Below, one piece after another: positions 27,808 to 37,321 of a stretch of 64,000 bases of DNA (position 1 is the stretch's first letter; each line of letters opens with the position of its first letter). Made by a program: the position numbers and the translations under genes. The stretch comes from CBDFHF01 sp965247565. GTDB taxonomy: Bacteria > Pseudomonadota > Gammaproteobacteria > Methylococcales > Methylomonadaceae. The notes beneath the pieces were generated by a model. That model saw only the letters and a program-made list of their open reading frames with translations. It did no database searches and was not told where the DNA came from. The stretch lies in NCBI GenBank assembly GCA_965247565.1, contig CBDFHF010000003.1:2542001-2606000 (forward strand), in the 5' to 3' direction.

Positions 27808-29772
27808 ATGTCAACATTAGCTAGCAATTCGACAGCGCCGCAGGAGCGCCGACGTAAAGCACGATATCTTCCTGTTAAGCATTGGCACAATTTACTGTGG
27901 TGGCTTGCTTTAGTCAGTGTATTTGTAGTCGTTCAGCAACTACCCAGTTTACTTACGGAGCAAATGCCGCCCCCAGTTACTTCGGTGCCGACAGAGAAGA
28001 ATGCCGAAAAGGAAGCTTTTATCGCGCTTGTTTTTGGGAGAGTGAGTACAAGTAATGAATTAGCTATTTCAGAATCTTCATTTAAATCTCAACTGCAGGC
28101 TTTAAAGCAAGCGGGTTACTCATCGGTACGACTTTCTCAAATAAATAGTTGGAAACAGGCGAGTAGTTTACCGTTGCCGGCAAAGCCTTTACTGCTTAGT
28201 TTCGAGGATGCAAACCGCGAAACCATGGAGATCGTGGATAAAATGTTACTTGCTCAAGGTATGACTGCCTTGGTGTTTGTCGATGTTAATAAATTAAACG
28301 AGGGAAATATCCAACTAGTTTCCTGGCATCAGCTTGAAAAAATGGTCAAAAGTGGTCGTTGGGAGGTGGGTATCTCGGGGTGTCCTAACGAAAACGATCA
28401 AGCATTTACTTCATCTGAAATATTGGCTAAAAAGTTCTCTACTCAACGTGAATTACTTGAACGACGCCTGAAAACCTCGGTAGTTACGGTGGATTGTTCA
28501 CGTGCCTGGAGCGCCAATTATAAGGAAAGCTCAGCGGCCTGGAACCAAGCTTTGAAGGATGCATCATTGCAGCTTGGTTTCGTAACCGCACCAATTGGGG
28601 CCAATTATCTAAACGATTCTGAGTTCAACTTTAAGCGTATTAGAGTTTCAAAATCCTGGGGTCAAGCCGGACTTCTTTCTCAGCTGAAAAGCCATGAACC
28701 ACGACGGACAGCTTTCGTTGATCAGTTTAAATCCGATCAACCTGGACCTGAATGGGTGACGGATAGTGGTGAACTTACTGTAGAGCGTGGTGCCCTCAAA
28801 ATTACCAATCACTCAGGTGAACAAGGGGCATTGGTTACACTTGCGGGTACTGAGAAGTGGCAGGATGCAGACGTTGAGGTGAGTTTAAAAGAGAGGCCAG
28901 ATGGGCAGTTTTGGATGTTTCTTCGTTACGGAACCGGACAGCCATTTGTTAGGCTAGGAATCGCGGAAGGTCAGGTCAAGTTTCAGGAATCTGGTGCTGC
29001 GGGTGTCACTAAACAGCTCGCTAGTCAAGATTTACCCGCCAATGAAATATCTCTGAGACTCCGTGTGATTGGTTCTCGTGCTATCGCCTATTTGAATGGC
29101 AAACCCTTATTAGCAAGACCTGTCGAAGTTCCTCAAGGTTCTGATCATGGTTCATTTGCCTTGGCGGTCTGGAATGACACCAACGTTGTCAATGGTGGTG
29201 TTTCCTCTAAATCATCCGCTTACTTGACTCAGGTAAAAGCATCCCCGTTATTTCAGAAAGGTGCCATTGTGGCGCCGGATTTAGGAAAAGTAAGTTGGTC
29301 GCAGCTCCAACAGCAATCTGAACTGCTTTCTGTTATTAGCCCACACTATTTCTCTTGGACTGGAGGAACGCCTAAGTCGACTCAGGCTTCTGATACTACG
29401 ATGGTAATTTTTGCTAACTATCATCACCTAAAGCTCTTGCCCGCGCTTACTATTGATGAGAGTGCATTGTTGTCTGATAAGCGTGCTCTTACCGAGCAGG
29501 TATTGGCTTGGGCATCTAACCCTGCTTATCAAGGAGTTAATCTTGTTATCAGTAAATCAATGCTTGGGGAAGCGTGGCAACAATTTCAGAGCGAGCTCAA
29601 TCAGCGCATGGGCAAAATTGGTAAGCAGGTCATGATGACGTTATTAGACAGTAAAGAGCAGTTTATACCAACAGACAAGAATGATCAGCCGTTATTGGTT
29701 GATAGTTATGCAGAATTATTACCCGCTGAACCCAGGATTTTGTATCCGTCGAATTCCGAATTGTTGTTCTGA
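27808..29772 (+). CDS. Membrane-anchored PgaB-like protein with degenerate deacetylase site and LamG-like insert
   Basis: A 654-residue protein with one N-terminal membrane segment (about 27-50), the rest probably periplasmic. Residues about 70-300 follow the NodB/PgaB deacetylase pattern (SFKSQLQALKQAGYSSV, then KPLLLSFED). The metal-binding TFDDG is replaced by SFEDAN and the His-containing motif by WEVGISGCP, so catalytic His residues are missing. Residues about 305-455 look like a concanavalin-like module. The C-terminal 480-654 loosely resembles the glycoside-hydrolase half of PgaB-type proteins without obvious acidic catalytic residues. A binding or scaffold role for nascent polymer is the best inference. 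Confidence 0.65.
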   Translation: MSTLASNSTAPQERRRKARYLPVKHWHNLLWWLALVSVFVVVQQLPSLLTEQMPPPVTSVPTEKNAEKEAFIALVFGRVSTSNELAISESSFKSQLQALKQAGYSSVRLSQINSWKQASSLPLPAKPLLLSFEDANRETMEIVDKMLLAQGMTALVFVDVNKLNEGNIQLVSWHQLEKMVKSGRWEVGISGCPNENDQAFTSSEILAKKFSTQRELLERRLKTSVVTVDCSRAWSANYKESSAAWNQALKDASLQLGFVTAPIGANYLNDSEFNFKRIRVSKSWGQAGLLSQLKSHEPRRTAFVDQFKSDQPGPEWVTDSGELTVERGALKITNHSGEQGALVTLAGTEKWQDADVEVSLKERPDGQFWMFLRYGTGQPFVRLGIAEGQVKFQESGAAGVTKQLASQDLPANEISLRLRVIGSRAIAYLNGKPLLARPVEVPQGSDHGSFALAVWNDTNVVNGGVSSKSSAYLTQVKASPLFQKGAIVAPDLGKVSWSQLQQQSELLSVISPHYFSWTGGTPKSTQASDTTMVIFANYHHLKLLPALTIDESALLSDKRALTEQVLAWASNPAYQGVNLVISKSMLGEAWQQFQSELNQRMGKIGKQVMMTLLDSKEQFIPTDKNDQPLLVDSYAELLPAEPRILYPSNSELLF

Positions 29773-30068
29773 GTTTATCGTCATTAACGTTGATTTTCGT
29801 TCAATAAATGGAAATATTTCTGGCGTTGTTTTTAGTTTACTTCTTAGCAGCACTTAAAAATTGAAGGTGGAGGACCATGAATTTCGACACTAGCTAATGA
29901 TTATTGGTTAGATTTACAGAGACTTTTGTTCCTGATCTCCGATTGAGGGCTATGGTGCAAAATAAATTGACAATTTGTCATGAGGCTGAGGTCATGAATA
30001 ATCATCAACAAACTACCGATTACAACCGACCTACTGAGTGGATCGATGCGAAGGATAAGAGGGAGAAA

Positions 30069-30629
30069 ATGAATAAGGTGTTAAGAAGTTTTTTAAGGTG
30101 TGGTCGGATGACTACATGGGTTATTGCGCTGGCTATAGCGACATCTACTTTTAGCAGTGATTGGATTTTGCAATCGGCGATAGCGGATGGTAAGCCAATT
30201 TTAGGATTGGCTGTAACTGGTCTGGAAAGTGCCAGAGTGAACGTGCCGCACGAGATGAAAGTAAAGCTCATCAACCCTGGCGCGGCGGCACAGGATTCAC
30301 GGTTGCGTTTGTATATTCAAGATGAAATGGACCGCGAAGTACGGTTAGCCGACATTAAAATACACATCCAAGAAGGAAAATCCTGGAAAGAAGTGCAGGT
30401 AGAAGCGATTGACGGCGGTGTTATGGGGGCTGTTGGTGCAGAAGGGCAAGTTCACAAAGAACGTCACCAACGCGGCGGTTTTGCCATCCGCTCCAAAGCA
30501 AACAAATCATGGAAAATACGGGTGACTTTCCGCTTACCCGGTCGTTATTCAGTGGTCGCGGCTGTTTCGCCAAACAATGGCGAAACACAATTGGCACAAC
30601 CTGCAAGCTTCAGTGTGGAGGCGTTATGA
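30069..30629 (+). CDS. Exported protein of unknown function in the exopolysaccharide operon
   Basis: A 186-residue protein I do not recognise. The N-terminus (MNKVLRSFLRCGRMTTWVIALAIATSTF) is a signal peptide or anchor, with possible cleavage near AIADG. The rest is beta-rich, suggesting an immunoglobulin-like fold (VNVPHEMKVKLINPG, then WKIRVTFRLPGRYSVVAAVSP at the end). GAGGG six bases upstream favours ATG 30069; an in-frame ATG at 29994 would add 25 residues. Its stop overlaps the start of the deacetylase gene (ATGA), so the two are coupled and may work together outside the inner membrane. Confidence 0.6.
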   Translation: MNKVLRSFLRCGRMTTWVIALAIATSTFSSDWILQSAIADGKPILGLAVTGLESARVNVPHEMKVKLINPGAAAQDSRLRLYIQDEMDREVRLADIKIHIQEGKSWKEVQVEAIDGGVMGAVGAEGQVHKERHQRGGFAIRSKANKSWKIRVTFRLPGRYSVVAAVSPNNGETQLAQPASFSVEAL

Positions 30630-32791
30630 GTGCATTAATCAACAAAGCATTGAACGCTTGTCGTTTGCGTGCCTGCGTTCGTCTTAGTTCATTTCTAGTT
30701 AACATGGTTTTAATCGGTTGGCTATCAGCCGTTTCATTACTACAACCCGCTGAAGCTGGATCTGGGAACTGGCTTACCCTGGTATCTTTGACGTTCGACG
30801 ACGGACTGACTGAGTCGCCAGCTCGCAGTATTCTGGCAAATCATGGCATGCACGGCACATTTTATGTCAACTCAGATTTAATTGGCGCCGGCGGAACATA
30901 CCTGACTAAGGCTGAGTTGGACGGATTGTTTGCCGACGGTAATGAAATAGCGTCGCATACCATTGGTCATGTTAATCTGGCTACGCTGTCTGATGCGGCA
31001 CAGAGAACTGCGATTTGTAATGACATGCAGAACCTCATTAATTGGGGCTATCCTGTTTACTCATTTGCTTATCCTTTTTCATCTACAGGGCCTACCAGCC
31101 AGAGCATAATTGCGGCGGGCTGTCCAGGCGTCGGCACTTTTGAAAGTGCTCGTGCGGTAGGTGGTTTAAAGATGCCAACGCAATGTCTGAATTGCCCTTG
31201 GGCAGAAACAATACCCCCACGTAACAAAAATTATATAGCCAGCATTCCTTCAATTTCTTCAACAACCACCTTGGCGGATCTGCAAAGCTATGTAACACAA
31301 GCCGAAAATAATGGCGGTGGCTGGGTGCCTTTGGTCTTTCATCGAATCTGTGATGGCTGTAGCGATTTAGCAGTCACTACCACAACACTAGATGCTTTCT
31401 TGGCCTGGCTTGAAACGCGTACTTCTATTGGCACACATGTCAGAACAGTGCATCAAGTCATGTCCGGTGATTATCCAGAGCCACCACCGCCACCACCGTT
31501 AGGCCCCAATCAGGTGATTAATCCGTCACTAGAAATTGATGCTAACGCTAACAATCAAGCAGATTGCTGGTCGCGTGATGGCTATGGAACGAATACGGCT
31601 GCTTGGGTGCGTACAAATGATGCGCACGCTGGAAGTTTTGGTGAAAAATTGACTGTTACTAACTACACCAGTGGTGATCGTAAATTACTGGCCACAATGG
31701 ATGCTGGACAGTCAGCTGGTGGTTGTGCCCCAAATGTTGTGCCAGGAGCACTTTACCAAATTAGTGCGTGGTACAAGTCTTCGGTTCCGGCAGTACCGGT
31801 ATTTTTTTATCTCGATGCGAGCGGGGTTTGGAAATATTGGCGTGAAGCGCCTCAGCTGGGGGCGACGTCCAGCTGGAAAAATATGACTTACTATCCAGGC
31901 ACGGTGCCAAGCGGAGCCCAGGCAATTAGTTTCGGTATAGCGCTTCAGGGCACGGGAACATTAACCACGGATGATTATTCGATGAGGCGGATTTTAGATT
32001 CTCAGCCGCCGTCGGATACTACACCGCCGGTTATATCAAATTTTACTCCTGCGAACGGGGCAACCGTCACATGGACGACTACTCTGCAAGCCACAGCGAG
32101 TGACAACGTGGGGCTAACAAGGGTTGACTTCCTTGTTAATGGTTCTCTAGTAGGTTCTGATACCGTGGCACCTTACTCGGTTGATTGGAATACGCTGTCA
32201 ACACCTAATGGCTCGGCGAGTCTTTCTGCAATCGCTTATGACGCAGCAGGCAATAGTGCGGGGACACCTACAGTCAATGTAACGGTCAACAATCAAACCG
32301 GAAATTTACTCTCTAATCCTTCACTGGAAATAGATGCCAATAATGACAATATAGCGGATTGTTGGCAGCGAGGCGGTTATGGTACCAACACCTATGTATG
32401 GAGTCGTCTCAGCGGTGCGGCAACTGCGCACAGCGGTAACTTTGCCGAATCCGTCCAAGTTACCAGCTTAACTACCGGTGATCGCAAGTTGGTCCAAAAA
32501 CAGGATTTAAGTGCCTGTTCTCCTGCGGCCACTGTGGGAGCTAGATATACGTTGAGTGGTTGGTATAAATCGACAATCCCTACAGCTGTTGTTGCGTATT
32601 ATCGAAACAGCGCTGGCGTTTGGCAATACTGGAAAACCGGTCCTTCAGCACCGGCATCCAGTAATTGGGCGCTAGCGAGTTACACGACTCCAGCTTTACC
32701 TGCCGGGGCAACCGCAATTTCTTTTGGGTTGTATTTGAATAACATAGGCACATTAGTGACTGATGATTATTCAATGACGGTAGCTCCTTAA
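30626..32791 (+). CDS. Secreted NodB-type polysaccharide deacetylase with two carbohydrate-binding-like modules
   Basis: A 721-residue exported enzyme. A signal peptide ends near AEAG (44). The NodB domain (about 50-290) has an intact site: TFDDG at 56-60 and HTIGH at 111-115, giving the Asp and two His metal ligands, so it should remove acetyl groups from N-acetylated polymer. A proline-rich hinge (PEPPPPPPLG) leads to a module beginning NPSLEIDANANN (about 290-450), an Ig-like domain (about 455-555), and a second module NPSLEIDANNDN (about 558-721). The two modules are related, of CenC/CBM4-9 type. ATG 30626 fits the signal peptide. Confidence 0.82.
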   Translation: MSALINKALNACRLRACVRLSSFLVNMVLIGWLSAVSLLQPAEAGSGNWLTLVSLTFDDGLTESPARSILANHGMHGTFYVNSDLIGAGGTYLTKAELDGLFADGNEIASHTIGHVNLATLSDAAQRTAICNDMQNLINWGYPVYSFAYPFSSTGPTSQSIIAAGCPGVGTFESARAVGGLKMPTQCLNCPWAETIPPRNKNYIASIPSISSTTTLADLQSYVTQAENNGGGWVPLVFHRICDGCSDLAVTTTTLDAFLAWLETRTSIGTHVRTVHQVMSGDYPEPPPPPPLGPNQVINPSLEIDANANNQADCWSRDGYGTNTAAWVRTNDAHAGSFGEKLTVTNYTSGDRKLLATMDAGQSAGGCAPNVVPGALYQISAWYKSSVPAVPVFFYLDASGVWKYWREAPQLGATSSWKNMTYYPGTVPSGAQAISFGIALQGTGTLTTDDYSMRRILDSQPPSDTTPPVISNFTPANGATVTWTTTLQATASDNVGLTRVDFLVNGSLVGSDTVAPYSVDWNTLSTPNGSASLSAIAYDAAGNSAGTPTVNVTVNNQTGNLLSNPSLEIDANNDNIADCWQRGGYGTNTYVWSRLSGAATAHSGNFAESVQVTSLTTGDRKLVQKQDLSACSPAATVGARYTLSGWYKSTIPTAVVAYYRNSAGVWQYWKTGPSAPASSNWALASYTTPALPAGATAISFGLYLNNIGTLVTDDYSMTVAP

Positions 32792-32805
32792 ATCTCCATT
32801 CAATA

Positions 32806-32842
32806 CTCAAGCCGCAAAACTTTTTGGGTTTTGCGGTTTGAG
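32806..32842 (+). terminator. Long hairpin after the secreted deacetylase gene
   Basis: A 15-base-pair stem with one G-T pair runs from CTCAAGCCGCAAAAC to GTTTTGCGGTTTGAG around a seven-base loop. It starts 14 bases after the stop and separates the first exopolysaccharide genes from the TPR-deacetylase-porin gene, which probably has its own promoter. Only a weak T-tract follows. Confidence 0.6.
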
Positions 32843-33034
32843 TCTAAGGCAGTCAAACCAAGAGGATGTAATTACTTGCGAATGCACGGTTGTGTGTTTT
32901 AAACAAGATGGGAACAGAGCTATAAGGGCCATCTGATAATCGTGTTTGGCGCTTTACCTTTTCCTGCTGAGTAGTTACAAAATTAATGCTTATTTACAAA
33001 TCTTTATAACCTCCATAATTAAGGATAAATTTCA

Positions 33035-36000
33035 ATGTTGAGATTACCTCAATCTAGCTTTTTCAGATTGTGCAGCCGCTTTGCGGGTCAATGTGCAGTG
33101 TTTTTTTTCACACTATTTATTTTCGCGAAAGCCACATTGAGTTTAGCCTCCATTGAGTCAGTCCTAGAACACGCAAATAATCTTTATGCGGAGAAAAAAT
33201 TTGAAGACGCACGTGATGAGTTTGAGCACGCTACCGAACTCGATAAAGGATCACTTCCGGCCTGGCGCGGCCTAGGGTGGAGTTATTGGGCTCTTGGAAA
33301 AAAAGATCGTGCTTATGAGATCTGGTCAGATCTAATTAAAGCTTTTCCTAATGATACCGCAACGTTGTTGGCCTTGGGGAAAGCGAGCGAGCAAGATCAT
33401 CGTTGGAACGAAACCATTAATTACTATTCCGAGATCCTTAAACAACAACCGCATGATTTGTCTGCACGTCAGGGAAAAGCCAGAGTGTTTAATGCTCAGG
33501 AGAAATATCAAGCGGCGGAACAGGAAGCAAAAGCGGCACTTAAGGAAGCACCAGCGGACATTAATTCAAGATCTCTGCTTGTTGACGCCTTGATGGGACA
33601 GGGTCGTTATCAAGAAGCAGAGAGCTCTTTGCAAGTGCTTGCTAAGTCAAAGCCTGTGCCAAACAACCTGCACCGGTTGGCCAAAGCACTGGCAGAACAG
33701 GGTAAGTACGAGCAGGCAGCTAGTCAATACAGAACCAGCTTAGTTATTCAACCTGATGACGATACGCTTTCCGCTTGGCGCGGGCTAGGCCACAGCCTCA
33801 AAAAGGCTGGAGAAAATCGGCGAGCTTATGCTATTTGGCAAGATATTTTAAAAGACTATCCTAATGATGTCCCCACACTTTTAGCTTTAGGCATAGCCAG
33901 TCAACAAGGCGAATTCTGGCAACAAAGTCTGGATTATTATGCGCGTGTTTTGCAAATAGACCCTGAAAATGCTACTGCTCACCTTGGTAGAGCGAAAATT
34001 TTTTATGCACAGTTAGATTACAAAAATGCTGAGACGGAGATTCAGTCAATTTTAAAGCTCTCACCCTCCAATAAAGAAGCACGACTTGGTTTAGCGGATA
34101 TTTTGGTTGCCACAGATCGAGGTGAAGAAGCTGAACGTATTTTGCAATCCTTGGCAGATATTGATCCGAATCCCAAATATCTAAGCCGATTAGGCACCAT
34201 TTCGGCAGGTTTAAGCAAAGACGAGGAATCAGCTGATTATTTTAGGAAAACGCTACAAGCAGACCCTGAGAATCTCAAGGCGGTGCTGGGTTTGGCTCGA
34301 TCACTCTGGAATCAGCATCGTTATGAGGAATCCACAAAATTACTACAAAATTATCTAACGAGTTATCCTGACAATGACGTTGTGCGTGCTCGGCTTGCTG
34401 AGAATGCATCGGCCGCTAGCAAGTGGGATCTGGCCGAGCGTGAGTATAGGTTTTTGGTGGATAAGCATCCTAGCGACACGCGCTGGAAGCTCAAACTTGC
34501 TCGTCTTCTGGACATGTCAGGTCAACACGAAGAGTCAGTTCAGCTGGCTGAGCAAATTGTTGCCAAAGAGCCCCAAAATGAACTGGCTATAAGCCTATTA
34601 GCAAATAGTGCGATATTTTCTGGCGACATTGCCACAGGCATTCGCTGGACAAAGCAATTAACCTATATTAAAGCGACGCCAGAGCGGCTAAATCAACTCG
34701 GTAGATTGCATATTGAGTTGGGAGATAAGCTAACTAAAGACAATGATAATGAAGCAGCAATGAATCATTATTTCTCAGCCTCGCAAGCATTCCAACATGC
34801 AGCGACTTTGGATCCGATTAAATCCAGGGCTCCGATTGGGATGGTGGAAGCGTTAAGATTGCAAAAAAAATACCCCGAGGCAGTGAAGTTGGCAAATCAA
34901 CTCCACGCTCAGTATCCTAATTCGGCAGATATAATTCAGCAGTTTGTCAATATTTATCGGGATCAAGGCGATTATGCGCAAGCCCTAGAATGGCTTAAGC
35001 TTAAAAAACCGTTAGTTTCAGATCATAATTACTTGGAGCATAATCTTGCGAAACTGACTTTTGAAAATGGTAATAAGACGGCGGGTTTAAAGATGCTAAG
35101 TAAAGTCCAGGCTGAACTCCAACAGCCAACTGTTCAGGCTTTACTTTACCATGGTATTACAGTGTCTAAACGCCAAGATACTGTTCCGTTACCCGTATTT
35201 CGGGATCAAATGCTAGCCTTAAAAAAAGCAGGCTATCAGTCAGTAACGATGGCACAAGTGCTGGAATTTTTGGATGGCAAAGCAAAACTACCATCCAAAC
35301 CGATACTGATAACTTTTGATGATGCCCGAACGGATAGCTTTCAGAATGCTGATCCAATACTTGAAGAAATGGGCTTTACCGCAACCATGTTCGTACCAGT
35401 TGGGGATATTGCTACACATGGTGCTTATACGGCAAACTGGTCTACCCTGCGGAAAATGCTGGATACCGGTCGGTGGGATATGCAATGTCACGGTACCGAA
35501 GCTCAGCACTATATTCCAGTAAACGCAAAAGGCCATACAGGGCGCTTTATGGCCAATAAAATGTGGCTAGCAAATGTTAATCGCTTGGAAACTGCCGAAG
35601 AGTTTACCACGCGAATCAGTCAAGATTTGCAGAACTGCAGAGAATCTATACAGAGAGAGCTACCTGACTCAAAGATCTTTGCCTTTGCCTTTCCGTATAG
35701 CGACCAAGGCCATAGATCTCTGTCCAATGCCCCGGATGCTTTTGACATAAACTATCAAACGGTAAAAAAACAATTTCAGTTAGCCTTTCATGTTGATAAC
35801 GATTATCCCCTAGACAAAAATACCTCTAGATTTGGTCTTCCCAGATTTGAGGTGCCGCGTACTTTCACAGGTAAGGATCTTATTCAGAAACTGAATGCCA
35901 TAAATCCTGTGGTATCCGTGCCATATGACTTAGCGCTTATGGAAATGAACGCCGGTCATTCTGTGCGAGCGATGGAAATTTTTGAGGAATTGGAACGTAA

Positions 36001-37057
36001 TGGCGTTATTAACAAAGCCGATTTACTGACTTCCGTTGGGAAAAATTTAAGCCGTAGTGGGGATCATGCTGCTGCTAGGGGACTCTTTGAAAAAGCCAAT
36101 GAGCTTCTCCCTAATGATCCTCGTATTAAGCAGGAGATTGAAGCGCTTGATCGCCGGCTTAAACCGGTTGTGCAAATGAGCGGGACATACTTCGAAGACA
36201 ATGCCAATCGGTCTTACTATAGCTTTGGCCCGTCCGTTCAATTTCCAGTGTCGGATAGGTTGTCGCTGGCTGCCTATTACAAATATCTCGACTTTAGTCA
36301 GACCTTAAGCTCTGCAAGTTCTGGGTTTGCCGATGATCGAAGCTTTCAAGCTGATGGCCATCAATTTGAGGGTCAGCTCAGTTATGAATTGGGGGCTAAT
36401 TCTTCTTTATCTGTATCGGCAGGTGCGGCTGATTTCTCTAGTCATGCTAGCTCACCTTCTTCAAAATCCGGCGTAACGTTCCCCTTGGGTTCCGTTAAAC
36501 TAAAGACTGGAGTCGGTGATCACTTGGATTTGTCAATAGCAGCTGACCACACTTACGTTAATACGGCGGGCGCAATTGCAAATGGCATTGCCTTCAGCAG
36601 GGTTCAAGGTGGGCTCAAAGTAAAATTTTTAGAATCGTTAAGCTTAAGTGCCAACCATGGTTATTCGTATTATACAGATCACAATCAACGTAATAGAACT
36701 GAGGTTGAGCTTAATAGTCGAGTTTGGGATGACCCAGATGTCACTATTGGCGCTCAGTTTGTTCACGATGATATGCGTCAGACTAATCCGCTGTTTTGGA
36801 CGCCCAATAACTATTTGTCCTTCGCTGCCCCAATGAGTTTAAAGAAGAGATGGGGGCAGGCTGTTGTCACAGAGTTTTATGTTGCGCCGGGCATGGGTAA
36901 AGAAGCTGGGAGCGATTTTAGGTTTCAGATCAACGCATCGGGCATCGTGACCTGGAATCTGAATGAGGATATCAACGTATATCTCTCGGCAAACCGCTTT
37001 GAGGCTGCGACTTACTCCAGTTTTGGTGCATTTGCAGGCGGTTCCATACGGTTTTAA
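33035..37057 (+). CDS. TPR / NodB-type deacetylase / outer-membrane barrel fusion (PgaA- and PgaB-like)
   Basis: A 1,340-residue envelope protein. A signal peptide (1-40) leads to many tetratricopeptide repeats (about 40-695; units such as LPAWRGLGWSYWALGKKDRAY). A deacetylase domain follows (about 700-945) with LITFDDA near 759-765 and CHGTEAQHY near 818-826, supplying Asp and His ligands. More TPRs (about 965-1045) precede a C-terminal 290-residue beta-barrel ending GGSIRF. E. coli PgaA is TPR plus 16-strand porin, while PgaB is a separate lipoprotein deacetylase; here the two functions are in one chain. The likely role is to deacetylate and export the polymer made by the 26468 synthase. 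AAGGAT precedes the ATG. Confidence 0.85.
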   Translation: MLRLPQSSFFRLCSRFAGQCAVFFFTLFIFAKATLSLASIESVLEHANNLYAEKKFEDARDEFEHATELDKGSLPAWRGLGWSYWALGKKDRAYEIWSDLIKAFPNDTATLLALGKASEQDHRWNETINYYSEILKQQPHDLSARQGKARVFNAQEKYQAAEQEAKAALKEAPADINSRSLLVDALMGQGRYQEAESSLQVLAKSKPVPNNLHRLAKALAEQGKYEQAASQYRTSLVIQPDDDTLSAWRGLGHSLKKAGENRRAYAIWQDILKDYPNDVPTLLALGIASQQGEFWQQSLDYYARVLQIDPENATAHLGRAKIFYAQLDYKNAETEIQSILKLSPSNKEARLGLADILVATDRGEEAERILQSLADIDPNPKYLSRLGTISAGLSKDEESADYFRKTLQADPENLKAVLGLARSLWNQHRYEESTKLLQNYLTSYPDNDVVRARLAENASAASKWDLAEREYRFLVDKHPSDTRWKLKLARLLDMSGQHEESVQLAEQIVAKEPQNELAISLLANSAIFSGDIATGIRWTKQLTYIKATPERLNQLGRLHIELGDKLTKDNDNEAAMNHYFSASQAFQHAATLDPIKSRAPIGMVEALRLQKKYPEAVKLANQLHAQYPNSADIIQQFVNIYRDQGDYAQALEWLKLKKPLVSDHNYLEHNLAKLTFENGNKTAGLKMLSKVQAELQQPTVQALLYHGITVSKRQDTVPLPVFRDQMLALKKAGYQSVTMAQVLEFLDGKAKLPSKPILITFDDARTDSFQNADPILEEMGFTATMFVPVGDIATHGAYTANWSTLRKMLDTGRWDMQCHGTEAQHYIPVNAKGHTGRFMANKMWLANVNRLETAEEFTTRISQDLQNCRESIQRELPDSKIFAFAFPYSDQGHRSLSNAPDAFDINYQTVKKQFQLAFHVDNDYPLDKNTSRFGLPRFEVPRTFTGKDLIQKLNAINPVVSVPYDLALMEMNAGHSVRAMEIFEELERNGVINKADLLTSVGKNLSRSGDHAAARGLFEKANELLPNDPRIKQEIEALDRRLKPVVQMSGTYFEDNANRSYYSFGPSVQFPVSDRLSLAAYYKYLDFSQTLSSASSGFADDRSFQADGHQFEGQLSYELGANSSLSVSAGAADFSSHASSPSSKSGVTFPLGSVKLKTGVGDHLDLSIAADHTYVNTAGAIANGIAFSRVQGGLKVKFLESLSLSANHGYSYYTDHNQRNRTEVELNSRVWDDPDVTIGAQFVHDDMRQTNPLFWTPNNYLSFAAPMSLKKRWGQAVVTEFYVAPGMGKEAGSDFRFQINASGIVTWNLNEDINVYLSANRFEAATYSSFGAFAGGSIRF

Positions 37058-37070
37058 CGGCCGAGCGTAG

Positions 37071-37125
37071 CTGCTGAAAACCTTTTAGGACTCACTATGT
37101 GTCGATCCACTAGGGTTTTCAGCAG
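37071..37125. repeat. Inverted repeat downstream of the fusion gene
   Basis: CTGCTGAAAACC at 37071-37082 is the exact complement of GGTTTTCAGCAG at 37114-37125, with three further pairs beyond a one-base bulge. The 31-base spacer shows nothing recognisable. It begins 14 bases after the stop of the fusion gene, so it may be its transcript end; a small mobile repeat is an alternative. No other gene lies in the 264 bases up to the next coding region. Confidence 0.4.
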
Positions 37126-37321
37126 GCTAAGTTCGCTGGTTTTCATATCGCATGTTGTCAAACAACGACATTCGATAAGCTCATGGCCCCCTAATGAGGG
37201 AGATGGCAATGTTAGCTTATTAAGACAGATAACAACCCAGTGATCGTGACAGCATTCCAGGAGTTTGAGTAGCGAATGCGAGAATCCTGGAGCTTGAGGC
37301 AACTTAAATACTTTACAAGAT

